NCBI GenBank assembly: GCA_023228945.1
Contig: JALOAI010000032.1
Coordinates: 1-47,347 of the forward strand
Origin: Pigmentiphaga sp.
GTDB taxonomy: Bacteria > Pseudomonadota > Gammaproteobacteria > Burkholderiales > Burkholderiaceae_B
Direction: 5' to 3'
Length of the DNA: 47,347 nucleotides
The translations under genes and the position numbers were made by a program. Below, piece by piece: positions 26,101 to 44,610 of this stretch. Positions within the stretch are counted from its first letter, which is position 1, and the number at the start of each line of letters is the position of its first letter. Under the pieces are notes generated by a model, which saw only the letters and a list, made by a program, of their open reading frames with translations, made no database searches and was not told where the DNA came from.

Positions 26101-26325
26101 CGGCATGTGGCCAGGCGCTTCGGCAAGCGCCGCGCTCTGGATCGCACGCGCCTGAGCCATGGGTTTCTGAACCCGGCCGAGCGCGTCAAGGCGCGGATCC
26201 GGGCCAAGATCGAGCCTCTCTTCCGGGTGGTCAAACCTCAGTGAGGCCATGTGAAGGTGCGCTAACGGGGACTAACCAAGAACACGGCACAGCTGCACAC
26301 GGTGTTTGCCCTGGTACCGTCCTCT
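26101..26325 (+). mobile_element. IS5-type transposase relic with two stop codons
   Basis: One plus-strand frame from 26101 reads FGKRRALDRTRLSHGF, then ERVKARIRAKIEPLFRVVKP, a stop, GHVKVR, a stop, and RGLTKNTAQLHTVFALV. This is the C-terminal part of an IS5-family transposase (intact form like RIRAKVEHPFRVIKRQFGHVKVRYRGL). The two stops sit at the F and Y positions of that motif, so this copy is dead. It ends a few bases from the gyrB stop. It overlaps in content with the fragment at 24417-24545, so the two are separate copies and not one element split in two. Confidence 0.75.
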
Positions 26326-26327
26326 TC

Positions 26328-28775
<2,448 letters not shown>

Positions 28776-28855
28776 GGAAACTCTGCGGTAGACGTGACGG
28801 GAGGGCGTGCGCGGGCGGCGGCCGGGCCGAATGGCGGGGCCGCCGGCGGTGGGTC

Positions 28856-29962
28856 TCAGATGCGCATCGGCATCACCACGTACTTGAATTGATCGGACTC
28901 GGGCAGCGTCAGGAGCGATGACGAATTGGCGTCGCCCAGGTAGCAGCGCACGGTTTCATCCTTGAGGTTGCCGAGCACGTCGATGAGATAGGTGACGTTG
29001 AAGCCCAGGTCGAGCGGCTCGCCGGCGTAGTCGATCTCGATCTCTTCGGAGGCTTCTTCCTGCTCGGTATTGTGCGAACTGAGCTTGAGCTGGCCGGACT
29101 CGAGTTGCAGGCGTACGCCCTTGAATTTGTCGGTGGTGAGAATGGCGATGCGTTGCAGGCTGCGCAGCCAGGCGTCGCGGTCGACGTCGATGTGCCGGGT
29201 GTAGCCGGTGGGAATGACGCGGCGGAAATCGGGAAACTTGCCTTCCACCAGCTTGGACAGGAATTCGATCTGGCCGAAGCGGAAACGGACCTGGTTGGCG
29301 GCCACCTGGATGTCGACCGGCTCGTCGGAGTCTTCGAGCAGGCGCATGAGCTCGAGCACGGTTTTGCGCGGCACGATGATCTCGGTGGGAGCCTCGGGCG
29401 CCACTTCGGCCGACACGCTGAACAGCGACAGGCGGTGGCCGTCGGTGGTGACGGCGCTGACCTCGCCGGGCTGGAACACCAGCAGCATGCCGTTGAGGTA
29501 GTAGCGGATGTCTTGCACGGCCATTGAAAAATGCACCATGCCCAGAAGATTGCGCAGGGTGCGCTGCGGCAGGCTGAGCGTCACGCTCCAGTGCTCGGGC
29601 GTGGCCACCGTGGGAAAATCGGCGGCGGGCAGGGTTTGCAGCGCGAAGCGGCTGCGGCCGGCGGTGATCGACAACTTGCTGTCGCGATGCTCGAGGCTTA
29701 CGTCCACGCCGTCGGGCAGCGCGCGCAGGATGTCGAGGAACTTGCGGGCGGCCACCGTGGTGGCGTGATCCTCACCTTGCGGGCAATCGGCCTCGGCGGT
29801 GATCTGGATCTCGTTGTCGGTGGCGATGAACGACAACGACGGGCCGCGGCGCTGGAGCAGCACGTTGGCCAGGATGGGCATGGTATGGCGGCGTTCGACG
29901 ACGCCGGCGACAGTGGTGAGGGATTTCAGCAGAGTGTCGCGCGGAGCGTTGACCAGTTGCAT
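28856..29962 (-). CDS. dnaN: DNA polymerase III beta sliding clamp
   Basis: Ring-shaped processivity clamp for replicative DNA polymerase. The 368-residue protein ends with the conserved YVVMPMRI and contains QDIRYYLNGMLL and TDGHRLSL. Two ATGs are available. The one at 29962 has GAAAGG six bases upstream and gives MQLVNAPRDTLLKSL, which aligns with other DnaN starts. The one at 29968 overlaps the dnaA stop as ATGA but has no spacing from that site. Either way dnaA and dnaN are tightly coupled, closer than in many bacteria. Confidence 0.96.
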   Translation of the reverse strand: MQLVNAPRDTLLKSLTTVAGVVERRHTMPILANVLLQRRGPSLSFIATDNEIQITAEADCPQGEDHATTVAARKFLDILRALPDGVDVSLEHRDSKLSITAGRSRFALQTLPAADFPTVATPEHWSVTLSLPQRTLRNLLGMVHFSMAVQDIRYYLNGMLLVFQPGEVSAVTTDGHRLSLFSVSAEVAPEAPTEIIVPRKTVLELMRLLEDSDEPVDIQVAANQVRFRFGQIEFLSKLVEGKFPDFRRVIPTGYTRHIDVDRDAWLRSLQRIAILTTDKFKGVRLQLESGQLKLSSHNTEQEEASEEIEIDYAGEPLDLGFNVTYLIDVLGNLKDETVRCYLGDANSSSLLTLPESDQFKYVVMPMRI

Positions 29963-29964
29963 GT

Positions 29965-31389
29965 TCATCCTTTCAGGGTTTGTTCGAGTACGTGCAGGGC
30001 ATGGTTGAGTTCGGCCTGCTTGGTGCGCAACTCGGAAATCTTGCGCACGGCGTGCAGGACGGTGGTGTGGTCGCGGCCGCCGAAGAGATCGCCGATCTCG
30101 GGCAGGCTTTTTTGCGTGAGCTCCTTGGCCAGGTACATGGCGATCTGGCGCGGCAAGGCAATGTTGGCGGGCCGCCGTTTGGAGTACATGTCGGCGACTT
30201 TCATCTTGTAGAAATCGGCCACGGTGCGCTGGATGTTCTCGACCGTAAGCTGGCCGTTGGAGACCGAGAGCAGATCTTTCAGGGCCTCCTTGCAGACATC
30301 GACGGCGATGGGCCGGCCGTGAAAGCGCGAGTAGGCCAGCACCTTGCGCAGCGCGCCTTCGAGCTCGCGAACGTTGCTGCGCAGATGCTTGGCGATGAAG
30401 AAGGCGACTTCTTCGGGCAGCGGTACGCCTTCGGTCTCGGCCTTGCGGATCAGGATCGCCACGCGCATCTCGAGCTCGGGCGGTTCGATGGCCAGCGTGA
30501 GGCCGGAATCGAAGCGCGAGATCAGGCGCTCGTCGATGCCGGAGAGCTCTTTGGGGTAGGTGTCGCTGGTGATGATGATCTGCCGGCGCTGCGCGACGAT
30601 GGCCTCGAAGGCATAGAAGAACAGCTCCTGCGTGCCATCCTTGCCGGCGAAGAACTGGATATCGTCGATCAGCAGCAGGTCGAGCGCATGGTAATAGCGC
30701 TTGAATTCGTCGAACGACTTGCGGTGATAGGTTTTGACCACGTCGGACACGAACTGCTCGGCGTGGATGTAGCGCACCTTGGCATTGATGTTGGCCGCCA
30801 TCAGCGAGTTGCCGATGGCATGGATCAGGTGGGTCTTGCCCAGCCCCACGCCGCCGTACAGGAACAGCGGGTTGTACGAGGTGCCGGGGTTCTCGGCCAC
30901 CTGCAGGGCGGCCGCGCGCGCCAACTGGTTGGCCTTGCCGGTGACGAAGTTATCGAAGGTGAGTTCGGTGTTGAGCCGGGAGCGATCGTAGACGACAGTG
31001 GCGTCGGTGTGCGGGGCGGTGGCCGGCGTGGCGGGAGCGGGAGCCGGCGGCACGGCCGCGGGTGGCACCGTGGCGGACGGATACGTCTGGCTGACGGCGG
31101 CGCCGCTGGGTGCCGCCAAAGGCCGGCCGCGCGGAGCCGAACGGGTGGGGTCGAGCTCGAACTGCACCTGCACGGGGCGTTCGTAGTATTCGGAGGCCAG
31201 TGCGGCAATGCGGCCGGAGAAGTTGGCGCGTGCCCAGTCGAGCTTGAAGCGGTTGGGTGCTCCTACGCGCAGCACGGCTTCGTCGGCATTGAAGGCGAGC
31301 GGGGTCAGGGGGCGGATCCAGGCGCTGATCTGCTGAGGGGGGATTTCCTGCTCCAGGCGCTGGACGCAAGCTTGCCAAAACTGTTCCAT
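29965..31389 (-). CDS. dnaA: Chromosomal replication initiator protein DnaA
   Basis: ATP-dependent initiator that binds DnaA boxes and opens the origin. Of 474 residues, domain I is 1-90 (FWQACVQRLEQEIPPQQISAWI). A Pro/Ala-rich linker of about 60 residues follows (PPAPAPATPATAP). The AAA+ core has Walker A GGVGLGKTHL and Walker B LLLIDDIQFF. The C-terminal DNA-binding domain has the signature GGRDHTTVLHAVRKI. The start is the ATG at 31389; a TTG one codon earlier is also in frame. A DnaA box overlaps its promoter, which fits autoregulation. Confidence 0.97.
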   Translation of the reverse strand: MEQFWQACVQRLEQEIPPQQISAWIRPLTPLAFNADEAVLRVGAPNRFKLDWARANFSGRIAALASEYYERPVQVQFELDPTRSAPRGRPLAAPSGAAVSQTYPSATVPPAAVPPAPAPATPATAPHTDATVVYDRSRLNTELTFDNFVTGKANQLARAAALQVAENPGTSYNPLFLYGGVGLGKTHLIHAIGNSLMAANINAKVRYIHAEQFVSDVVKTYHRKSFDEFKRYYHALDLLLIDDIQFFAGKDGTQELFFYAFEAIVAQRRQIIITSDTYPKELSGIDERLISRFDSGLTLAIEPPELEMRVAILIRKAETEGVPLPEEVAFFIAKHLRSNVRELEGALRKVLAYSRFHGRPIAVDVCKEALKDLLSVSNGQLTVENIQRTVADFYKMKVADMYSKRRPANIALPRQIAMYLAKELTQKSLPEIGDLFGGRDHTTVLHAVRKISELRTKQAELNHALHVLEQTLKG

Positions 31390-31413
31390 CAAGTCGAATA
31401 CCCTTAAACCTCG

Positions 31414-31444
31414 ATTTTACCCCTTCTGGAGGAAGTTATCCACA
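31414..31444 (-). promoter_or_regulatory. dnaA promoter with DnaA box
   Basis: On the minus strand TAAAAT (31414-31419) can serve as a -10. The -35 position, 17 bases upstream (31437-31442), reads TGGATA and lies inside the perfect DnaA box TTATCCACA (plus strand 31436-31444). This placement suggests repression by DnaA. I found no second perfect box in the 220-base gap, so this alone does not define an origin. Confidence 0.6.
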
Positions 31445-31569
31445 GGTGGGGTGGGGGAACGAAGACGTTCAGGGTCGCCTGTCGTGGGCCGCCGTCCCAT
31501 GGGCAATGCGTGTGACCGACAGTATCCAATTGGCGTCAGCTGTCTCTTGCGGCGGTAGGACCGCTCTTC

Positions 31570-31605
31570 TAAAATAGGCATATGTATAGCATATGCTAAA
31601 GGAGG
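31570..31605 (+). promoter_or_regulatory. vapBC promoter, operator palindrome and ribosome binding site
   Basis: TAAAAT at 31570-31575 may be a -10. Directly after it the inverted repeat GCATATG-N5-CATATGC (31578-31596) is placed like an autoregulatory operator of a VapBC complex. AAAGGAGG (31598-31605) is a strong ribosome binding site for vapB. Confidence 0.6.
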
Positions 31606-31609
31606 CCAC

Positions 31610-31840
31610 ATGCGTAAAGTTGCTCTCTTTCGCAATGGCAAAAACCAGGCGGTGCGTTTGCCGATGGACATGGCCTACGAAGGCGTCGAGGAACTGGAAA
31701 TCTCTCGCGAAGGCGACGTAACAACGTTGCGCCCCGTGCGTCCAAGCTGGGTATCGTTTGCCGACGTCGCCAAGGCCGACCCCGATTTTCTGCGGGATCG
31801 CGAGCCAGTTATAGACGATGCCAATCGGTTCGTCCTGTGA
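31610..31840 (+). CDS. vapB: VapB-type antitoxin
   Basis: A 76-residue antitoxin with an N-terminal AbrB/MazE-type swapped-hairpin DNA-binding domain (MRKVALFRNGKNQAVRLPMDM) and an acidic C-terminal part that would wrap the toxin (SWVSFADVAKADPDFLRD). It is expected to neutralise VapC and, with it, repress the shared promoter. The ATG follows a strong ribosome binding site, giving antitoxin in excess. Its stop overlaps the toxin start in GTGA. It is transcribed away from dnaA, whose start is 220 bases to the left. Confidence 0.9.
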   Translation: MRKVALFRNGKNQAVRLPMDMAYEGVEELEISREGDVTTLRPVRPSWVSFADVAKADPDFLRDREPVIDDANRFVL

Positions 31841-32247
31841 CAACCTACATGCTGGATACGAACATCTGTTCGTTCATCATGCGCAAGATCCCCGCGTCGG
31901 TCCTCGAGCGTCTTGCCGCCTTCAGAGGCGCCGGCCATCCTATTGTGGTCTCGGCCATCACGTACGCCGAGATGCGCCATGGCCAGATCGGTAAAAAGGC
32001 ATCGGCTCGGCACAAAACGCTGGTGGACGAGTTCGTCGTGCGTCTGGATGGTGTTTTGCCATGGGATAGGCAAGCCGTGGACGCCACGGTCGAGGTAAAG
32101 CACGCGCTGGCCCAAATGGGCATGCCCATCGGTCCCAACGACGCGGCCATTGCCGGCCACGCCATCGCGGCGTCCTGCATCCTGGTCACCAACAACACCC
32201 GTGAATTTTGCCGGGTTCCGGGCCTCGTCGTGGAAGATTGGAACTGA
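31837..32247 (+). CDS. vapC: VapC-type PIN-domain toxin ribonuclease
   Basis: A 136-residue PIN-domain endoribonuclease, of the kind that cleaves initiator tRNA in enterobacterial homologues; that specificity is not shown here. Acidic active-site residues are Asp7 in MLDTNICSFIM, Glu45 in ITYAEMRHG and Asp102 in PNDAAIAGHAIA, with LVTNNTREF at the fourth position. It starts with GTG overlapping the vapB stop by four bases. The weaker start after an ATG antitoxin suits toxin-antitoxin balance. It appears intact. Confidence 0.92.
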   Translation: MTTYMLDTNICSFIMRKIPASVLERLAAFRGAGHPIVVSAITYAEMRHGQIGKKASARHKTLVDEFVVRLDGVLPWDRQAVDATVEVKHALAQMGMPIGPNDAAIAGHAIAASCILVTNNTREFCRVPGLVVEDWN

Positions 32248-32252
32248 TCTCA

Positions 32253-32300
32253 CAAGGAAACGCCGGGCCGCCCCAAGTTTCCTTGACCTCCTCGGGGGGC
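32253..32300. terminator. Hairpin after vapC, with a fragment of the intergenic repeat family
   Basis: CAAGGAAAC (32253-32261) pairs perfectly with GTTTCCTTG (32277-32285) six bases after the vapC stop. The loop and flank read GCCGGGCCGCCCCAAG and CTCGGGGGGC, which resemble pieces of the 34.6-kb repeat read on its minus strand. It may end the vapBC transcript and be a degraded repeat copy. No run of T follows. Confidence 0.5.
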
Positions 32301-32482
32301 CTGACGCATAGCGGCAGGTATGAGGGCGCTCATAACCAATCCCTGTGAAGAACTTCGGCCGCCGCCGGCCGGCCCCCTGGGCTGCGGAACGCGCGGTGGC
32401 ATGAGTCAGGCAGGCCCGCCGGCAGCCGCCAGGCTCTTTTCGAGGCATACTGACTGCTGTGTCCACCCGACAGGAGCGCGGC

Positions 32483-33367
32483 ATGTCGTTTGAACATGGT
32501 CCGCTGACGTCCGCCAGCACGCATGGCATCGCGCAGCGCGAAGGCATGACCCTGCTGCGCGATAGCACCCCGCTGGGCTGGCGCACGCTGTATGCCTCAC
32601 TGGTGAACGAGAGCCCCTGGAGCGCGGAGCTGCCGGGCTCCCACGCCCCCGGCCTGGCCTTCTGCCTGGCGCGGGCCTGCAAGGTGGTCAGCCGGATCGG
32701 CACCGTGCGGCGTGAGTCCACGCTGCGCCCGCGTCAGTTCAGCGTGTTGCCGCCGTCCCGCCCTTCGTACTGGTCCATCGAGGGCTCGCCACAGATCCTG
32801 CACCTCTATCTGCATCCCGCCGTGCTGGAGTCGGTGACCCAGGGTGATGGGATACGTCTGCTGCCGCGCCTGTGCGCGCATGATCCGGTGCTGGACCACG
32901 TGGCCAGCATGGTGGTGCAGATGATGCACGACGGCGAGAGCGGCCAGGGACTGCTGGCCGATCAGGTGGCGCTGCTGCTGGCCACCCGCCTGGTGGCGCG
33001 GCATTCGACCCACGCCAGAGCCGCCGCGCCGCGCCGGCAACTCATGGCGCCGCAGGCGTGGGGCCGCGTGTGCGATTACATCGAGGCGCACCTGGGCGAC
33101 GATCTCAGGCTGGACACTCTCGCGCGGGTCGGCGGGGTGCATCCTTCCCATCTGTGCCGGGCCTTTCAGGCCAATCTGGGTACCAGTCCGCACGGTTACG
33201 TCACGCAGCAGCGCCTGCAGAAGGCGCGGCAGTTGCTGAGGGCGCAGCGGGACAGCGTCGCCGACATCGCGGCCCAGTTGGGATTTTCGAGCCAGAGCCA
33301 TTTTGCCTCGGTGTTCAGAAAGGCCCACGCCATGTCGCCCACTGAATTCCGCCGCCTGCGTGGCTGA
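32483..33367 (+). CDS. AraC-family transcriptional regulator
   Basis: A 294-residue regulator with an N-terminal cupin-like sensor region and a C-terminal double helix-turn-helix at about 200-294 (DLRLDTLARVGGVHPSHLCRAF and DSVADIAAQLGFSSQSHFASVF, then MSPTEFRRLR). The ATG at 32483 is preferred because AGGAGCG lies just upstream; a GTG at 32459 is also in frame. It faces the same way as the nitrilase gene 250 bases downstream and is the natural candidate to control it. The effector is unknown. Confidence 0.9.
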   Translation: MSFEHGPLTSASTHGIAQREGMTLLRDSTPLGWRTLYASLVNESPWSAELPGSHAPGLAFCLARACKVVSRIGTVRRESTLRPRQFSVLPPSRPSYWSIEGSPQILHLYLHPAVLESVTQGDGIRLLPRLCAHDPVLDHVASMVVQMMHDGESGQGLLADQVALLLATRLVARHSTHARAAAPRRQLMAPQAWGRVCDYIEAHLGDDLRLDTLARVGGVHPSHLCRAFQANLGTSPHGYVTQQRLQKARQLLRAQRDSVADIAAQLGFSSQSHFASVFRKAHAMSPTEFRRLRG

Positions 33368-33385
33368 CCACGCGCCTAAGCGCAA

Positions 33386-33407
33386 ACCTCGCCGTTCACG
33401 GCGAGGT
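33386..33407. terminator. Stem-loop after the AraC-family gene
   Basis: ACCTCGCCG and CGGCGAGGT form a stem around TTCA, 19 bases past the regulator stop. No run of T follows, so it may be a weak or Rho-assisted end, or an mRNA stabiliser. Confidence 0.45.
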
Positions 33408-33617
33408 CAGCGAGGCTAAAGCTGCCGGAGCCGAAGGCTCCCCTGAAGGGTGGCGGAGAAGCTCCGGCCGAAAAAGACCGGAGTTCTTCACCGGCTCCAG
33501 GTGGGCAAGATCGGGAGCGGATTCTGACAACGAGGCGACGAATCTGATGGCCTAGCCCGGAGCCCCGCCAGACAATGCAAGAGCCGCGCCGTTGCGGTGA
33601 CCTTGTCCCCTCCGATC

Positions 33618-34634
33618 ATGACTACATCCTTCGAAACCGTCCGGGTCGCGGCGGTACACGCCGCCGCCCCCTTTCTGAATCTTGAAGCCGGCGTGTCGCG
33701 CGCCGTCGAGTTCATCCAGCAGGCAGCCGCCGGCGGCGCGCGCCTGGTGGCGTTTCCCGAAACCTTCCTGCCCGGCTATCCGCACTGGATCTGGTCGCAC
33801 ACCCCGAAGTACGCCGCGCCGCTGTTTGCCGAGCTCCACCAGAACTCGATGGAGTTCCCCAGCCCGCAGGCCGACCGTTTGGCCGCGGCCGCCCAAGAAG
33901 CCGGCATCTGGGTGTGCATAGGCGTGAACGAGCGCGAAGGCGGCACGCTCTACAACACCATGGCCTGGTTCTCGCCCGAGGGCAGGCTGGCCGCCAAGCA
34001 CCGCAAACTGCATCCGACCAACGCCGAGCGCACCGTCTGGGGGCGCGGCGACGGCCGTGACGTGTTCGTGATCGACACCGGGTTTGCCAAGGTGGGCGGC
34101 CTGATCTGCTTCGAGCACAGCATGGATCTCAACCGGCATGCCCTGGCCGCGTTGGGCGAACAGATCCACGTGGCCTCCTGGCCGGCGATCAACGCCACGC
34201 ATGCCGACCCCAACGCCGGCGACTTCGATCACTACTCCACCACCCTGGCGGCGGCGCACGCCATCTGCGCGCAAACCTACGTGATCGTGGTGCAGGGCCG
34301 GATGTCGGAGGAAATGGTGGCGCGGCTCGACGTCAAGTCCGAGGCCGATGCGCCAACCGTCGGCGGCGGCCAGACCGGCTTCATCGGCCCCAACGGCAAG
34401 TGGCTGATGGAGCCGCACCGCGACACCGAAGCGGTGGTCTACGCCGACCTGGACCTCTCCATCATCCCCTACGCCAAGTTCTTCGCCGACGGCGCGGGCC
34501 ACTATGGCCGCCCCGACATCTTCCGCTTCGACGTCGTGCGCACCGCGCAGACGACCTTGCCCGCGCAGACCGTGGCGCAGGCGGTGATTTCCAGTGATGC
34601 GGGTGCTGCCGGCCTGGGTGTGATCCGGGAATAG
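33618..34634 (+). CDS. Nitrilase (carbon-nitrogen hydrolase)
   Basis: A 338-residue nitrilase-superfamily enzyme that would hydrolyse a nitrile to the acid and ammonia. The catalytic triad is Glu48 in FPETFLPGYP, Lys130 in KHRKLHPT and Cys164 in GGLICFEHSMDL. The usual motif after the cysteine is CWEN; here it is CFEH, which may affect substrate range. The length and the FPGYPHWIW segment fit true nitrilases more than amidases. The ATG at 33618 is chosen; GTG at 33597 is also in frame and neither has a clear ribosome binding site. It converges on rpoC, with the 81-bp repeats between them. Confidence 0.88.
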   Translation: MTTSFETVRVAAVHAAAPFLNLEAGVSRAVEFIQQAAAGGARLVAFPETFLPGYPHWIWSHTPKYAAPLFAELHQNSMEFPSPQADRLAAAAQEAGIWVCIGVNEREGGTLYNTMAWFSPEGRLAAKHRKLHPTNAERTVWGRGDGRDVFVIDTGFAKVGGLICFEHSMDLNRHALAALGEQIHVASWPAINATHADPNAGDFDHYSTTLAAAHAICAQTYVIVVQGRMSEEMVARLDVKSEADAPTVGGGQTGFIGPNGKWLMEPHRDTEAVVYADLDLSIIPYAKFFADGAGHYGRPDIFRFDVVRTAQTTLPAQTVAQAVISSDAGAAGLGVIRE

Positions 34635-34641
34635 CGCCGGG

Positions 34642-34900
34642 GCGGCCCGGCGGCAAAAAACGCCCCCACGCTTGCCACTCCGTGGCGGCGCTGCCCCCCG
34701 AGGGGGCTTTTTTGCCTTGGGAGCGGCCCGGCGGCAAAAAACGCCCCCACGCTTGCCACTACGTGGCGGCGCTGCCCCCCGAGGGGGCTTTTTTGCCTTG
34801 GGAGCGGCCCGGCGGCAAAAAACGCCCCCACGCTTGCCACTACGTGGCGGCGCTGCCCCCCGAGAGGGCTTTTTTGCCTTGGGAGCGGCCCGGCGGCAAA
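34642..34900. repeat. Three tandem 81-bp repeats, each a two-way terminator-like hairpin
   Basis: Units begin at 34642, 34723 and 34804, with a fourth truncated one at 34885. In each unit GGCAAAAAACGCCCCC pairs with GGGGGCTTTTTTGCC (34652-34667 with 34702-34716 in unit 1), with one bulged C. An inner stem GCCAC/GTGGC is also present (GCCACTACGTGGC in units 2 and 3). Because the stem base is A-rich on one side and T-rich on the other, each unit looks like an intrinsic terminator on both strands. They lie between the convergent nitrilase and rpoC genes. The third unit has one change in the stem (GAGAGGGC). Confidence 0.9.
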
Positions 34901-34936
34901 AAAAACCTCCCGGGTTTGGCCTCGGGAGGTTTTTTA
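34899..34936. terminator. Two-way intrinsic terminator at the end of rpoC
   Basis: ACCTCCCG (34905-34912) pairs with CGGGAGGT (34923-34930). On the minus strand it is followed by eight T and on the plus strand by six. It is 20 bases past the rpoC stop and is the clear end of the rpoBC transcript. Confidence 0.88.
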
Positions 34937-34957
34937 CTGCGGAAGCCAGCGCGGCGA

Positions 34958-39229
<4,272 letters not shown>

Positions 39230-39263
39230 AGATTAGATACTCCGGGTGCGGGTGTCCGATGGC

Positions 39264-43370
<4,107 letters not shown>

Positions 43371-43440
43371 GAGCACTCCGACTCAGGTTGCTCGGGCCAC
43401 GGCGAGCGGCCCCTGGGGGAATAGTATTTTTTATGTTTTT

Positions 43441-43466
43441 GCAGCGGTTCGGTACCGAGCCGTTGC
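43441..43466. promoter_or_regulatory. 26-base palindrome between rplL and rpoB
   Basis: An inverted repeat with two G-T pairs, centred on TCGGTACCGA, lies 70 bases upstream of the rpoB start. In RNA it would form a 13-pair stem. Similar structures between rplL and rpoB in enterobacteria are RNase III or attenuation sites; that role is inferred. Confidence 0.6.
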
Positions 43467-43474
43467 AGAAACAC

Positions 43475-43513
43475 AAAAACCCGGCAACCGCCAAAACGGA
43501 GCGGCCACCGGGT
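43475..43513 (-). terminator. Attenuator-like hairpin between rplL and rpoB
   Basis: On the minus strand ACCCGG (from 43513) pairs with CCGGGT (43484-43479), with CCGC and GCGG adding an inner stem, followed by five T. It lies about 16 bases past the rplL stop. A partial terminator here would lower rpoBC expression relative to rplJL. Confidence 0.6.
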
Positions 43514-43529
43514 ACCAGCGAGGTCGGAC

Positions 43530-43910
43530 TTACTTGAGTTCGACCTTGGCGCCGGCTTCTTCGAGCTTCTTCTTGGCCGCTTCGGCGTCGTCCTTCGACA
43601 CGCCTTCCTTCACGGGCTTGGGAGCGCCGTCGACCACGTCCTTGGCTTCCTTCAGGCCCAGGCCGGTGAGTTCGCGAACGACCTTGATGACGCTGACCTT
43701 GTTGGCGCCGGCTTCGAGCAGCACGACGTCGAACTCGGTTTTTTCTTCAGCGGCGGGGGCGGCGCCACCAGCGGCGGGGGCAGCCACGGCCACGGCGGCG
43801 GCGGCAGCCGACACGCCGAACTTCTCTTCCATTTCCTTGATCAGTTCCGACAGTTCGAGAACGGTCATGCCGGCGATGGCGTCAAGGATTTCAGCTTTGC
43901 TAAGTGCCAT
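43530..43910 (-). CDS. rplL: Large ribosomal subunit protein bL12
   Basis: Stalk protein L7/L12, 126 residues, which recruits translation factors. The N-terminal dimer domain is 1-33 (MALSKAEILDAIAGMTVLEL), the Ala-rich hinge about 35-55, and the C-terminal factor-binding domain has KTEFDVVLLEAGANKVSVIK and LGLKEAKDVVDGAPKPVK. It follows rplJ by 67 bases in the same transcript. Confidence 0.98.
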   Translation of the reverse strand: MALSKAEILDAIAGMTVLELSELIKEMEEKFGVSAAAAAVAVAAPAAGGAAPAAEEKTEFDVVLLEAGANKVSVIKVVRELTGLGLKEAKDVVDGAPKPVKEGVSKDDAEAAKKKLEEAGAKVELK

Positions 43911-43977
43911 TTTTAAAGAACTCCAGAAATTGATTCAATGCCAGGTTGGTTGTCGCTGTGTCTGACGAAGTTGCGGA

Positions 43978-44502
43978 TCAAGCCGCTTCCTTTTGGTCGC
44001 GAACGGCGGCAAGGCCACGCGCGAACTTGGTGGGAACTTCGTTGAGCGTACGCACGAACTGCGTGATGGGGGCTTGCATGGTGCCCAGCAGCATCGAGAG
44101 CAGTTCTTCACGAGACGGCATGGAGGCCAAGGCCTTGACGCCATCCTGGTTCAGCACGCTGTTGGGCAGGGAGCCTGCCTTCAGCACCAGCTTGTCGTTG
44201 GTTTTGGCAAAATCGGCCATGACCTTGGCGGCGCCGACGGGGTCGGTGCTGATGCCATAGACCAGGGGCCCCACGAGTTGGTCGGACAGCCCTTCGAAGG
44301 GCGAGCCGACCAGGGCCCGGCGTGCCAGCGTGTTCTTGAGAACACGCAGGTATACGCCCGATTCGCGCGCTTTTTTGCGCAGCTCGGTGACGGAGGCGAC
44401 GTCCAGACCACGATACTCGGCGACGACGATGGATTGAGCGTTGCCCACCTGGGCCACGACTTCCTCGACGACGACCGCTTTCTCTTGACGATTGAGACTC
44501 AC
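43978..44502 (-). CDS. rplJ: Large ribosomal subunit protein uL10
   Basis: L10 anchors the L7/L12 dimers to the stalk base and, bound to L12, can repress its own mRNA. The 174-residue protein begins MSLNRQEKAVVVEEV and has TELRKKARESGVYLRVLKNTLARRA. The start codon is GTG at 44502, with GGAG upstream. The 243-base leader upstream contains a long paired structure typical of an L10 control region. Confidence 0.97.
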   Translation of the reverse strand: MSLNRQEKAVVVEEVVAQVGNAQSIVVAEYRGLDVASVTELRKKARESGVYLRVLKNTLARRALVGSPFEGLSDQLVGPLVYGISTDPVGAAKVMADFAKTNDKLVLKAGSLPNSVLNQDGVKALASMPSREELLSMLLGTMQAPITQFVRTLNEVPTKFARGLAAVRDQKEAA

Positions 44503-44610
44503 GGTTTGAACACTCCATCTAAAGACGCCTGGACTCCCGGAATGGGAGCGAAGCGTCGACCGAATGCGGCGAACCTAAGTCGAGTTCTTGCAGCAAGAAA
44601 TCTTCCAAGG

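Noticed and set aside
34642..34900. CRISPR-like array
   Set aside because: The whole 81-bp unit repeats, with no unique spacers, and it folds as terminator-like hairpins.
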